In this document: positions 27,813-36,400 of the stretch, one piece after another
Position numbering within the stretch: position 1 is the stretch's first letter
How the letters are laid out: each line of letters starts with the position of its first letter
DNA from: an uncultured Caldimonas sp.
GTDB lineage: Bacteria > Pseudomonadota > Gammaproteobacteria > Burkholderiales > Burkholderiaceae
Direction: 5' to 3'
Length of the DNA: 43,390 bases
Assembly: GCF_946480305.1 (NCBI RefSeq)
Contig: NZ_CAMLJQ010000037.1
Location: 1 to 43,390, forward strand
Notes under the pieces: generated by a model
What the model was told of the DNA's origin: nothing
Database searches by the model: none
What the model saw: the letters and a program-made list of their open reading frames with translations, nothing else
Translations under genes and position numbers: made by a program

Positions 27813-28847
27813 ATGAGGCGAGATTTCTTGAAGACCGCGGCAGCGGCCGGCGTGGGGATGATGGGCGCCGGCAGCGCGTTCGCGCAGACGGCAGCCGCAG
27901 CGGGCCTGCGCGGCAACCCGAACGACGTGTACGTGATGAACGTGATGGTGTCGGGCGTGGAGTACTGGTTCCCGGTCTACGAAATGATGAAACAGCTGGG
28001 CCGCTCGCTCGGCGTGAAGACGCGCTACAGCGGCACGCCCGAGTACGACGTGAACAAGCAGCTCGCGTCGTTCGAGCAGGAGCTGGCGCGCAAGCCGGCC
28101 GGCATCCTGCTGCACCCGATGAACCCGGACCCCTTCATCGAGCCGATCAACCGTGCCGCGGCGATGGGCATCCCCGTGGTGACCTTCGCGGCCGATTCGC
28201 CGAACTCCAAGCGGGTGTCGTTCGTCACTTCCGACAACGACCGCGAAGGCTCGCAGGCGGCCGACGCCATCGCCAGCTCGATGGGCGGCAAGGGCGAGTA
28301 CGCCGTGCTGGAGAACCCCGGCCAGGACAACCACGACCGCCGCATCGCCGCCTTCATCGACCGGATGAAGACCAAGTACCCCGGCATGAAGCTGGCCGGC
28401 CGCGCAGCCAGCAACCAGGACCCGAACAAGGCCTACCAGGCCACGCTGAGCCTGGCGCAGGCCAATCCCAACCTGGGCGCCATCTTCATGCCGGAAGCCA
28501 ACTCCGCGCTCGGCGCGGCGCAGGCCAAGCTCGAGACGAAGAAGAACATCCGCGTGATGTGCTGCGACGTCAACGCCAAGATCCTCGACATGATCAAATC
28601 CGGCGACGTGTTCGGTGCCATCAACCCGAACCAGGGCGTGCAGGGTTTCATGGGCATGATGCTGCTGTTCCTCGCGAAGAACTCGCAGCTCATCGACCCG
28701 ATGAACGACGCCAAGCGCAACGGCACCAACCCGATGGCCGTGCCCTTCCTCGACAACGGCCTGTCGGTCGTCAGCAAGGCCAACGCCGACGACTTCTACT
28801 GGGACAAGTACCTCGCCCGCCGCGGCACCCGGGGCATCAGCGAATGA
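27813..28847 (+). CDS. Sugar ABC transporter substrate-binding protein (RbsB type, Tat signal)
   Basis: A 344-residue periplasmic protein of the Peripla_BP_4 group. The signal begins MRRDFLKTAAAAG, a twin-arginine motif, so it may be exported folded. Binding-protein motifs: ILLHPMNPDPFIEPINRAAAMGIPVVTFAADSPN, VSFVTSDNDREGSQAADAI and NPNQGVQGFMGMM. This type binds pentoses, hexoses, erythritol-like polyols or other sugars. AGGAG lies 6-7 nt before the ATG at 27813. It is the first gene of the import operon and its stop overlaps the ATPase start (ATGA). Confidence 0.9.
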   Translation: MRRDFLKTAAAAGVGMMGAGSAFAQTAAAAGLRGNPNDVYVMNVMVSGVEYWFPVYEMMKQLGRSLGVKTRYSGTPEYDVNKQLASFEQELARKPAGILLHPMNPDPFIEPINRAAAMGIPVVTFAADSPNSKRVSFVTSDNDREGSQAADAIASSMGGKGEYAVLENPGQDNHDRRIAAFIDRMKTKYPGMKLAGRAASNQDPNKAYQATLSLAQANPNLGAIFMPEANSALGAAQAKLETKKNIRVMCCDVNAKILDMIKSGDVFGAINPNQGVQGFMGMMLLFLAKNSQLIDPMNDAKRNGTNPMAVPFLDNGLSVVSKANADDFYWDKYLARRGTRGISE

Positions 28848-30373
28848 ACGCTGGCCCTGCCTTGCTCGAGTTGCGCGGCATCACCAAGCACTTCGGCGCG
28901 TCGCGTGCGCTCGCCGGGGTGCAGTTCTCGCTGCGGCGTGGAGAGATCCACGCGTTGTGCGGCGAAAACGGTGCCGGCAAGTCCACGCTGATGAAGATCA
29001 TCGACGGCATCCACCGGCCGGATGCCGGCGAGATCCGTCTCGACGGCGAGCCGGTGGTCATCGACGGCCCGGCGCATGCGATGCGCCTGGGCATCGGCCT
29101 GGTGCACCAGGAGATCGCGCTGTGCGGCGACGCCACCGTGGCCGAGAACATCTTCATGTCGGAGCTGAACGCGAGCCGGCGCGCGTGGATGGACTACGGC
29201 CAGCTGAACGAGCGCGCCGCACGCGTGCTTGCGCGGCTGGGGCAGGACATCCCGGCCGACCGCCGGGTCGACGAGCTGCCGATCTGCAGCCAGCAGCTGG
29301 TCGAGATCGCCAAGGCGCTGACGCTGAACTGCAAGGTGCTGATCCTCGACGAGCCGACCGCGGCGCTGACCGAGGTGGAGTCCGCCGCACTGTTCCGCGT
29401 GCTGCACGACCTGAAGGCCCAGGGCATCGGCATCATCTACATCAGCCACCGCATGGCCGAGATCTTCACGCACTGCGACCGCGCCACCGTGCTGCGCGAC
29501 GGCCGCGACGTGCACTGCGCCGACATCGCCGCGCTGAGCCCCGACACGCTGGTGCGCGCGATGGTGGGCCGCGACCTCGGCAACTACTACCCGCCCAAGC
29601 GCAATGAACTCGGCACCACGCATGCCAGCACGCCGCTGCTCGAAGTGGAAGACCTGGCCGACGGCGAGTGCGTGCACGGCGTGTCGTTCACGCTCAAGCG
29701 CGGCGAGGTGCTGGGCATCGCGGGGTTGATGGGGGCCGGGCGCAGCGAACTGGCCGAAACCGTGTGCGGGCTGCGGCGCGCACGCCGCGGCAGCGTGCGG
29801 CTCAACGGCCGGCCATTGAAGATCACCAAGTACAGCGACGCGCTGCAGCACGGCATCGCCTACCTGAGCGAAGACCGCAAGGCCGCTGGCGTGTTCCTGG
29901 AGCTGCCCGTGGCGCAGAACATCTCTTCGATGGCGCCTGCGCGCGTCAGCTCGCGCTGGGGCCTGCTGCGGCACAAGGCCGAGAGGCAGCTGGCGCAGGA
30001 GCTGGGCCGGCGGCTGAACCTCAAGTCCGACGGCGTGGACTGCGATACCGCGAGCCTGTCAGGCGGCAACCAGCAGAAGGTGGCCATCGCCAAGCTGCTC
30101 GCCACCGACCCGAGCGTGATGCTGATGGACGAACCGACGCGCGGTGTCGATGTCGGCGCCAAGTCAGAAATCCACCACATCCTGCGCGACCTGGCCGACA
30201 AGGGCGTGGGCGTGATCGTCATTTCGTCCGAGCTGCCGGAAATCATCGGCCTGTGCGACCGGGCGCTGGTGGTGCGCGAAGGGCGCATCGCCGGCGAGGT
30301 GGCGGCCGAAGACATGACCGAGGAGGGGCTGCTGCGGCTGGCCTCCGGCCTCACCGTTGAGGAGATGCACTGA
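28844..30373 (+). CDS. Sugar ABC transporter ATPase, duplicated (RbsA/MglA type)
   Basis: A 509-residue cytoplasmic ATPase with two nucleotide-binding domains in one chain. The first has Walker A GENGAGKST and Walker B VLILDEPTAAL. The second has the degenerate Walker A GLMGAGRSE, signature LSGGNQQKVAIAKLL and Walker B VMLMDEPTRGVDVG, as in RbsA-type proteins where one site is hydrolytically weak. It overlaps the binding-protein gene by 4 nt and the permease gene by 1 nt, so the importer subunits are translationally coupled. Confidence 0.93.
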   Translation: MNAGPALLELRGITKHFGASRALAGVQFSLRRGEIHALCGENGAGKSTLMKIIDGIHRPDAGEIRLDGEPVVIDGPAHAMRLGIGLVHQEIALCGDATVAENIFMSELNASRRAWMDYGQLNERAARVLARLGQDIPADRRVDELPICSQQLVEIAKALTLNCKVLILDEPTAALTEVESAALFRVLHDLKAQGIGIIYISHRMAEIFTHCDRATVLRDGRDVHCADIAALSPDTLVRAMVGRDLGNYYPPKRNELGTTHASTPLLEVEDLADGECVHGVSFTLKRGEVLGIAGLMGAGRSELAETVCGLRRARRGSVRLNGRPLKITKYSDALQHGIAYLSEDRKAAGVFLELPVAQNISSMAPARVSSRWGLLRHKAERQLAQELGRRLNLKSDGVDCDTASLSGGNQQKVAIAKLLATDPSVMLMDEPTRGVDVGAKSEIHHILRDLADKGVGVIVISSELPEIIGLCDRALVVREGRIAGEVAAEDMTEEGLLRLASGLTVEEMH

Positions 30374-31410
30374 TGTCCAAACCCGAAACCGCCAGCGGCG
30401 TTGCCGGTGCCGCTGCGCTGTCGCCACCCGCTGCCTTTGCCGCCGCGCCGGCACCGGCTTCGCGCAGCCGGCTCACCAGCATGCGCGAAGCCGGCCTGCT
30501 GTTGATCATCGTCGTGCTGTGCGTCGTGATGAGCTTCGCGTCGCCGCACTTCCTCACGTGGGACAACATCCGCGCGATGCTGCTGTCGTTCTCGATCGAG
30601 GGCATCGTCGTCGTCGGCATGACGGTGTTGCTGATCGTCGGCGGCATCGACCTGTCGGTCGGCTCGGTGGTGTGCCTGGCGATGGTCATCACCGGCAAGC
30701 TGTTCCTGCTGGGGCTGGACCCATGGACGGCCAGCGCGATCGCGATCGCTTGCAGCGCGCTCATCGGCGCGATGATCGGAGGCTGCGTCACCGGCATCGG
30801 CTTGAGCCACTTCATCGCGTCGCTCGCCTTCATGGTGGTGGTGCGCGGCCTGTGCCTGGCGCTCACGCAGGGCACGCCGCAGTCGCTGTTCTCGCTGCCG
30901 CCCGAGTTCAAGTTCATCGGCCAGGGCTCGGTGGGCGGCATCCCGGCGGTGATCCTGATCTTCGCCTTCATCGTCGCGCTGAGCGACTTCGCGCTGCGCC
31001 GCGCCACGCTGCTACGCAAGGTGTTCTACACCGGCAGCAACGAGAAGGCCGCGCTGTACTCCGGTATCCGCACCGGGCACGTGAAGTTCTGGGTCACGGT
31101 GCTGTGCTCGGCGATGGCAGGCTTGGCCGGTGTGATCTACACCGCGCGCTTCGGCGCCGCGACGCCCACCTTCGGCATGGGCATGGAGTTGAACGTGATC
31201 GCCGCGGTGGTGATCGGCGGCGCCAGCCTCAAGGGCGGCTCGGGCACCGTGCTGGGCGCCGTGCTCGGTCTGGCGCTGCTGTCGGTGGTGACGAGTTCGC
31301 TGATCCTGCTCGACGTGTCCCCGTACTGGCAGGACGTGATCAAGGGCCTGATCCTGCTGGTCGCCGTCACGGTCGACCACCTCATGAACGTGAAGAAAGT
31401 GATCCGATGA
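30373..31410 (+). CDS. Sugar ABC transporter permease (RbsC type)
   Basis: A 345-residue inner-membrane protein with about eight to ten hydrophobic segments after a ~35-residue Ala/Pro-rich head. VGGIDLSVGSVVCLAMV, ARFGAATPTFGMGMELNVIAAVVIGGASLKGGSGTVLGAVLG and the final LLVAVTVDHL are typical of the BPD_transp_2 sugar permeases, which work as homodimers. Its stop overlaps the aldo/keto reductase start (ATGA). Confidence 0.92.
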   Translation: MSKPETASGVAGAAALSPPAAFAAAPAPASRSRLTSMREAGLLLIIVVLCVVMSFASPHFLTWDNIRAMLLSFSIEGIVVVGMTVLLIVGGIDLSVGSVVCLAMVITGKLFLLGLDPWTASAIAIACSALIGAMIGGCVTGIGLSHFIASLAFMVVVRGLCLALTQGTPQSLFSLPPEFKFIGQGSVGGIPAVILIFAFIVALSDFALRRATLLRKVFYTGSNEKAALYSGIRTGHVKFWVTVLCSAMAGLAGVIYTARFGAATPTFGMGMELNVIAAVVIGGASLKGGSGTVLGAVLGLALLSVVTSSLILLDVSPYWQDVIKGLILLVAVTVDHLMNVKKVIR

Positions 31411-32390
31411 GAACTGTGAAACTGGGGCGCTCCGGTATCGAATGCGCCGACATCGGCCTGGGCACCTGGGCCATGGGCGGCTGGATGTGGGGCGGTGGCG
31501 ACGATGCCGCGGCCGTCGACGCGATCCGTGCGTCGCTCGATGCCGGTGTGTGCCTGATCGACACCGCACCGGCCTACGGCCTGGGCCGCTCCGAGACGCT
31601 CGTGGGCACCGCGATCGCCGGCCGGCGCAGCGAAGCGGTCATCGCCACCAAGTGCGGCCTGGTGTGGCACACGCAGCGCGGCACGCACTTCTTCGACGAG
31701 GAAGGCCAGGCCGTCTACCGCCACCTCGGCCGCGAGTCGATCTTTCATGAAGTGGAGCAGAGCCTCGCGCGGCTGCGCACCGACTACATCGACCTCTACA
31801 TCACGCACTGGCAGGACGCGACCACCCCGGTGGCCGAGACGATGGATGCGCTGCTGACGCTGAAGCGCCAGGGCAAGATCCGCGCGATCGGCGTCAGCAA
31901 CGTCGATGCACCGACGCTCACCGAATACCTGAAGCACGGCCCCGTCGATGCGATCCAGGAGCGCTACAGCCTGATCGACCGAGAGATCGAATCGACGCTG
32001 GTGCCGCTGTGCCGGCAGCACGACATCGCGGTGCTCGGTTATTCGTCGCTCGCGCTCGGCCTGCTGGCCGGGCCGATCGACCCGCAGCGGCAGTTCGGCG
32101 GCGACGACCAGCGGCGCGACAACCCGCGCTTCTCGGCCGCCAACCGCGAGAAGCTCGGCGCCTTCTTCGCCGAGATCGAGCCGGTACGTGCACGGCGGCA
32201 ATGCTCGTTCGCGCAACTGATGATCGCGTGGACCACGGCCTGCGGCAGCGTGACGGTGGCGCTGTGCGGCGCACGGACCGCGCGCCAGGCGATCGAGAAC
32301 GCCGGCGCCGGCAAGGTGGCGCTCGACAGGAACGACCTGGCGCTGATCGATGCCGCGGCCGACCGCCACCTGGGTGCGCTGATGAGCTGA
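31407..32390 (+). CDS. Aldo/keto reductase
   Basis: A 327-residue NADPH-dependent oxidoreductase with the (alpha/beta)8 fold. The catalytic tetrad region is LIDTAPAYGLGRSE (Asp, Tyr), VIATKCGLVW (Lys) and YITHWQDATTP (His). GKIRAIGVSNVDAPTL and CGARTARQAIENAGAG supply the coenzyme site. It interconverts an aldehyde and alcohol. Its place in the operon, directly after the importer, suggests it reduces an imported aldose to a polyol, or an aldehyde released by the aldolase. The start overlaps the permease stop by 4 nt. Confidence 0.9.
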   Translation: MRTVKLGRSGIECADIGLGTWAMGGWMWGGGDDAAAVDAIRASLDAGVCLIDTAPAYGLGRSETLVGTAIAGRRSEAVIATKCGLVWHTQRGTHFFDEEGQAVYRHLGRESIFHEVEQSLARLRTDYIDLYITHWQDATTPVAETMDALLTLKRQGKIRAIGVSNVDAPTLTEYLKHGPVDAIQERYSLIDREIESTLVPLCRQHDIAVLGYSSLALGLLAGPIDPQRQFGGDDQRRDNPRFSAANREKLGAFFAEIEPVRARRQCSFAQLMIAWTTACGSVTVALCGARTARQAIENAGAGKVALDRNDLALIDAAADRHLGALMS

Positions 32391-32498
32391 CGCCCCACTC
32401 CCCTCACCGAAAACGAAGCGCCATCTGCGCGGGCCTGTCGGGCCGGCGCAGGAGCGAACTCGTCCCGACGACAGACAAAGGCAACAGGAGATTCTTCG

Positions 32499-33350
32499 AT
32501 GTTGGAAAGAAAACAGGCGCGGCTCAACCGGCTGCTGCGCAACGGGCGGTGTCTCGACATCGCGGTGGACCACGGCGTGTGCAACGAGCCGAGCTTCCTC
32601 GACGGGCTGGAGAACATGCCGCGCGTGATGGACCAGCTGGTCGAAGCGGGCCCTGATGCCATCCAGCTGAACTACGGCCAGGCGGATCTGCTGCAGGGCC
32701 GCCCGGGTCGCGAGAAACCGGCGCTGGTGATGCGGCTCGACATGGGCAACCCCTACAACGCGACCAAGCACCGCGTGATGTGGGCGGTGCTGCAGAACGA
32801 GCACGACCCGGTGCTGCCGGCGGTGCAGATGGACGCCGCCTGCGTGGTGGTCAACCTGTTCATGCTGCCCGACGAGCCGGACCTGTTCCGGCAGTGCGTC
32901 GCCAACATCTCGCGCGTGCGGGCCGACTGCGACCGCTACGGCATGCCGCTGATGATCGAGCCGCTGGTGATGGCGCCCAACAGCGCACGCGGCGGCTACA
33001 TGGTCGACGGTGATGCCGAGAAGATCGTCACGCTGGTGCGCCTGGCCCGCGAGATGGGCGCCGACATCGTGAAGGCCGACCCCACCGCCCAGGCCACCGA
33101 CTTCCACCGCGTGGTGGAAGCGGCGCGCTGCCCGGTGCTGGTGCGCGGTGGCGGCAAGGAAGCGCTGCAGCAGGTGTTCGCACGCTCGCGCGTGCTGCTT
33201 GACCAGGGCGCCGTCGGCATGGTGTACGGCCGCAACGTCTACCAGCACCGCAACCCCGCCGCAGTGGTCGGGGCGCTGATGGCCATGATCCACCGCGGTG
33301 CCTCGGCCGAGACCGCGTGGGGCCTCTACGAATCGGCCGGCGGCAGCTGA
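32499..33350 (+). CDS. DhnA/LsrF-type class I aldolase
   Basis: A 283-residue TIM-barrel protein of the DeoC/FbaB/LacD superfamily. LDIAVDHGVCNEPSF, MPLMIEPLVM and GADIVKADPTAQATDF are family motifs. Lys192 (in DIVKADP) is the expected Schiff-base lysine, and CPVLVRGGGKEALQQV forms the phosphate-binding loop. Members cleave or transfer units from ketose phosphates (FbaB, LsrF). In this operon it probably splits a ketose phosphate into a triose phosphate and an aldehyde. CAGGAG lies 8-9 nt before the ATG. A 108-nt gap separates it from the reductase gene. Confidence 0.85.
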   Translation: MLERKQARLNRLLRNGRCLDIAVDHGVCNEPSFLDGLENMPRVMDQLVEAGPDAIQLNYGQADLLQGRPGREKPALVMRLDMGNPYNATKHRVMWAVLQNEHDPVLPAVQMDAACVVVNLFMLPDEPDLFRQCVANISRVRADCDRYGMPLMIEPLVMAPNSARGGYMVDGDAEKIVTLVRLAREMGADIVKADPTAQATDFHRVVEAARCPVLVRGGGKEALQQVFARSRVLLDQGAVGMVYGRNVYQHRNPAAVVGALMAMIHRGASAETAWGLYESAGGS

Positions 33351-33467
33351 AAGCACGCCGACCACATCCCCACGAGGAAGCGGACGCTTCCTCTCCCAGC
33401 ACCCGAGCGACGACAACGAAAGACCGGCGGCGGACGACCGGCCTCGCATCCACAGGAGACAACGGTG

Positions 33468-36400
33468 ATGAACTTCAGGCATCTGTTCCTTGCGACCGAT
33501 CCGGCCACCGGCGGGCGCTCCCGGCTTCGGCGACCCGCGCGGGGTCTGCTGGCCTTGTTCGCGGCTGTCGCGCTGAGCGCCTGCGGCGGCGGTGGCGGTG
33601 GCGGCAGCAGTGAAAGCAGCGCGTCGACGCAGTCGGCCTCCACCGGAAACGAGGAGCGGGCCCGGCCGATGGCCGTGGGCTCCAGCCCCGTGCAAGGACC
33701 GGGGCTGGGCAACCTCACCTACACGCAGGCCGAGCTGTTCACGCCGGTGTCTTGGATCCGTCGCGATGACCAGGGCACCCCCGCCACCTACCCGGGCCGC
33801 AAGGCCTTCGGGCTCAACGTGGGGATCATGCACAACGGCTACTTCCTGACGCTGTTCGCACCCGACAGCGGCCTGGGGCCGGGCGGCTTCCTCGTCTACG
33901 ACGTGTCGAACCCGCGCAGCATCCAGCTCGTCAAGCGCATCTATGAACCGGAAGGCCGCACCGCCGAGTTCCGCGAGGCGCACTCGATCGGCACCTCGAC
34001 GATCAACGGCCGCAAGTGGATCGTCATCGCCACCACCAAGGGTGTGGAGTTCTGGGACTTCACCGACGTGAACAACGCGCAGCAGGTGAAGAAGCTCGCG
34101 CTGCCCACCGTGAACGCCGGCGACTATGCCAACGTGAGCTGGCAGCTGTGGTGGCAGGCACCGTACGTGTACGTGGCATCGGCCAACCATGGCGTGTATG
34201 TCATCGACGCACACGACCCGGCCAACGCGGCGCTGGCCAACCGGGGTGCGGGCAAGCCCAACCCGGTGCCGATCGGCGAGCTGGGCGGCTTCCGCGTCGG
34301 GCCCATCTTCACGATGGGCAACCAGATGGTGCTGACCTCGATGGACAACAGCGACGGTTTCGCGAGCCTGGACATCTCCGATCCGCTGAACCCCAAGGTG
34401 CTCGACACCGTCAACTCGCACCCGTTCTACTACGCGACCTGCTACGACGGGCGCAACCTCTACACGTCGGTGCGCGGCGCCGGCGGGCGCATGAGCGGCT
34501 ACAACCTGGCCGACCGCAGCCGCTTCGTGGCCGAGGACAACCGCCTCGCGATCGACGAGCAGCTGTACTGCGGCACGCAGGACAACTACGTCTTCCAGGG
34601 CGCGCAGTACCGCATCCACAAGGTCGATGTGAGCAACCCGGCGCAGCACGTCGAGGTGGGCCGGGGCGGGCTGTTCGCGCCGGGCTCCGGCCTGGAGGCG
34701 GGCTCTGACCACGGGCAGGTGGCGCCGTTCGGCAACCTCGTCTTCATCGGCAACGACCACGGCTCGGGCAGCGGCTTCATGGTGCACTCCACCGCGCGCG
34801 ACACCACGCCGCCCGCGGTGCGGCAGGTGTCGCCCGCCAACGGTGCGAAGCAGCAGGCGCTGACCTCGCGCATCGGCCTGGGCCTGTCCGACAGCATCCT
34901 GCCGGAGAGCGTGAACGACACCACCTTCATCGTGCGCCCGGTGGGCGGCGCGGCGCTGGCCGGCTTCTACAGCGTGCAGCTGGGCATCGTGAACTTCTCG
35001 CCCAGCCAGCCGCTGGCGCCCAACACCACCTATGAGGTGGTGCTGCCGGCCGGCGGCGTGCGCGACTATGCCGGCAACGCCATCGCTGCCGAGTACCGCA
35101 CCACCTTCACCACCGGCAGCGCGATCAGCATCGCGCTGGCGCACCACTGGAGCCTGGCCCGCACGCTGGCCGACCCGGTGGGCCAGAGCGACGGCACGGC
35201 CAACGGCAGCGATGCCTACGAGAGCATCGGCCTCAATTTCGCGCAGCGCAGCGGCGGCGTGCCGCTGAAGGACGACAGCGTCGCCTCGGTGCTGTCCGGC
35301 ACCGCCTCGCTGAGCTTCTACATGAAGACCACGCAGGCGGGCACGTCCGCACCGTGGACGGCGCCGGGCATCTTCGGCCGCGACCAGGTGGGCGGATCGG
35401 ACGACGTGTTCTGGGGCTGGATCGACAACACCGGCCGCATCAACCTCTCGGTGGGTGACGCGAACACCGGCAACCCGGGCACACGCTCGACCGCTGCCGT
35501 CAACGACGGCGCGTGGCACCACGTGGTGCTCACGCGCGACGCGGCCTCCGGCGCGCAGGCGGTGTACGTGGACGGCGTGAAGACCACCTCCACCGGCCGC
35601 ACCGGTGCCTTGGGTCTGCGCAACCGCTTCCAGCTGCTGGGCCAGATCCAGGGCAATGCGGACTTCTTCAAAGGCACGCTGGCCGATGTGCGCGTGTACA
35701 ACCGCGTGCTCGGCGACAGCGAAGTGGCGCAGTTGCGTGCGCTGCCCATCGTCGGCGACCCCGGCCTGGGCGACGGGCCGAAGCTGGTGAACGGCCAGCT
35801 GGTGTTCGACCCCGCCGTGCTGGGCGGCAGCGCCCAGTACAGCTGGAACTTCGGCGACGGCAACCGCAGCCCCTTCAGCAACCAGCCGCGCGTGACCTAC
35901 ACCTACACGGCGCCCGGCCACTACACCGCCACGCTGGCGGTGCGCAGCGCCGACGGGCTCGAGAGCTTCTACGTGGTGCCGGTCACGGTGATTCGGCCGG
36001 TGACGGCCAATGCGCCGACCCACACCACCAACATCACCGGCGACGCGAGCAGCGTCTACAGCGTCAACCCCGACAGCGGCACCGTCACCGCGATCGACGC
36101 GCAAAGTCTGGCCAAGCGCTGGGAGGTGTATGTGGGCCGTGAGCCGCGCACGCTGGCCGTGGGGCCGGACGGCCGCATCTGGGTGACGGTGCAGGACGAT
36201 GACAAGCTCGTCGCGCTGAATGCCGCCGACGGCACCGTCTCGGCCACCGTGTCGCTGGCATACGGCAGCGGCCCGCACGGCGTGGTGTTCACGCCCGACC
36301 GCACCAAAGGCTTGGTGACGCTCGAGCACAAGTCCACGCTGATGAGCTTCAACCCGACCAACGGGGCTGCCACCGGCACGCTGGTGCTGGCCGGCACCGT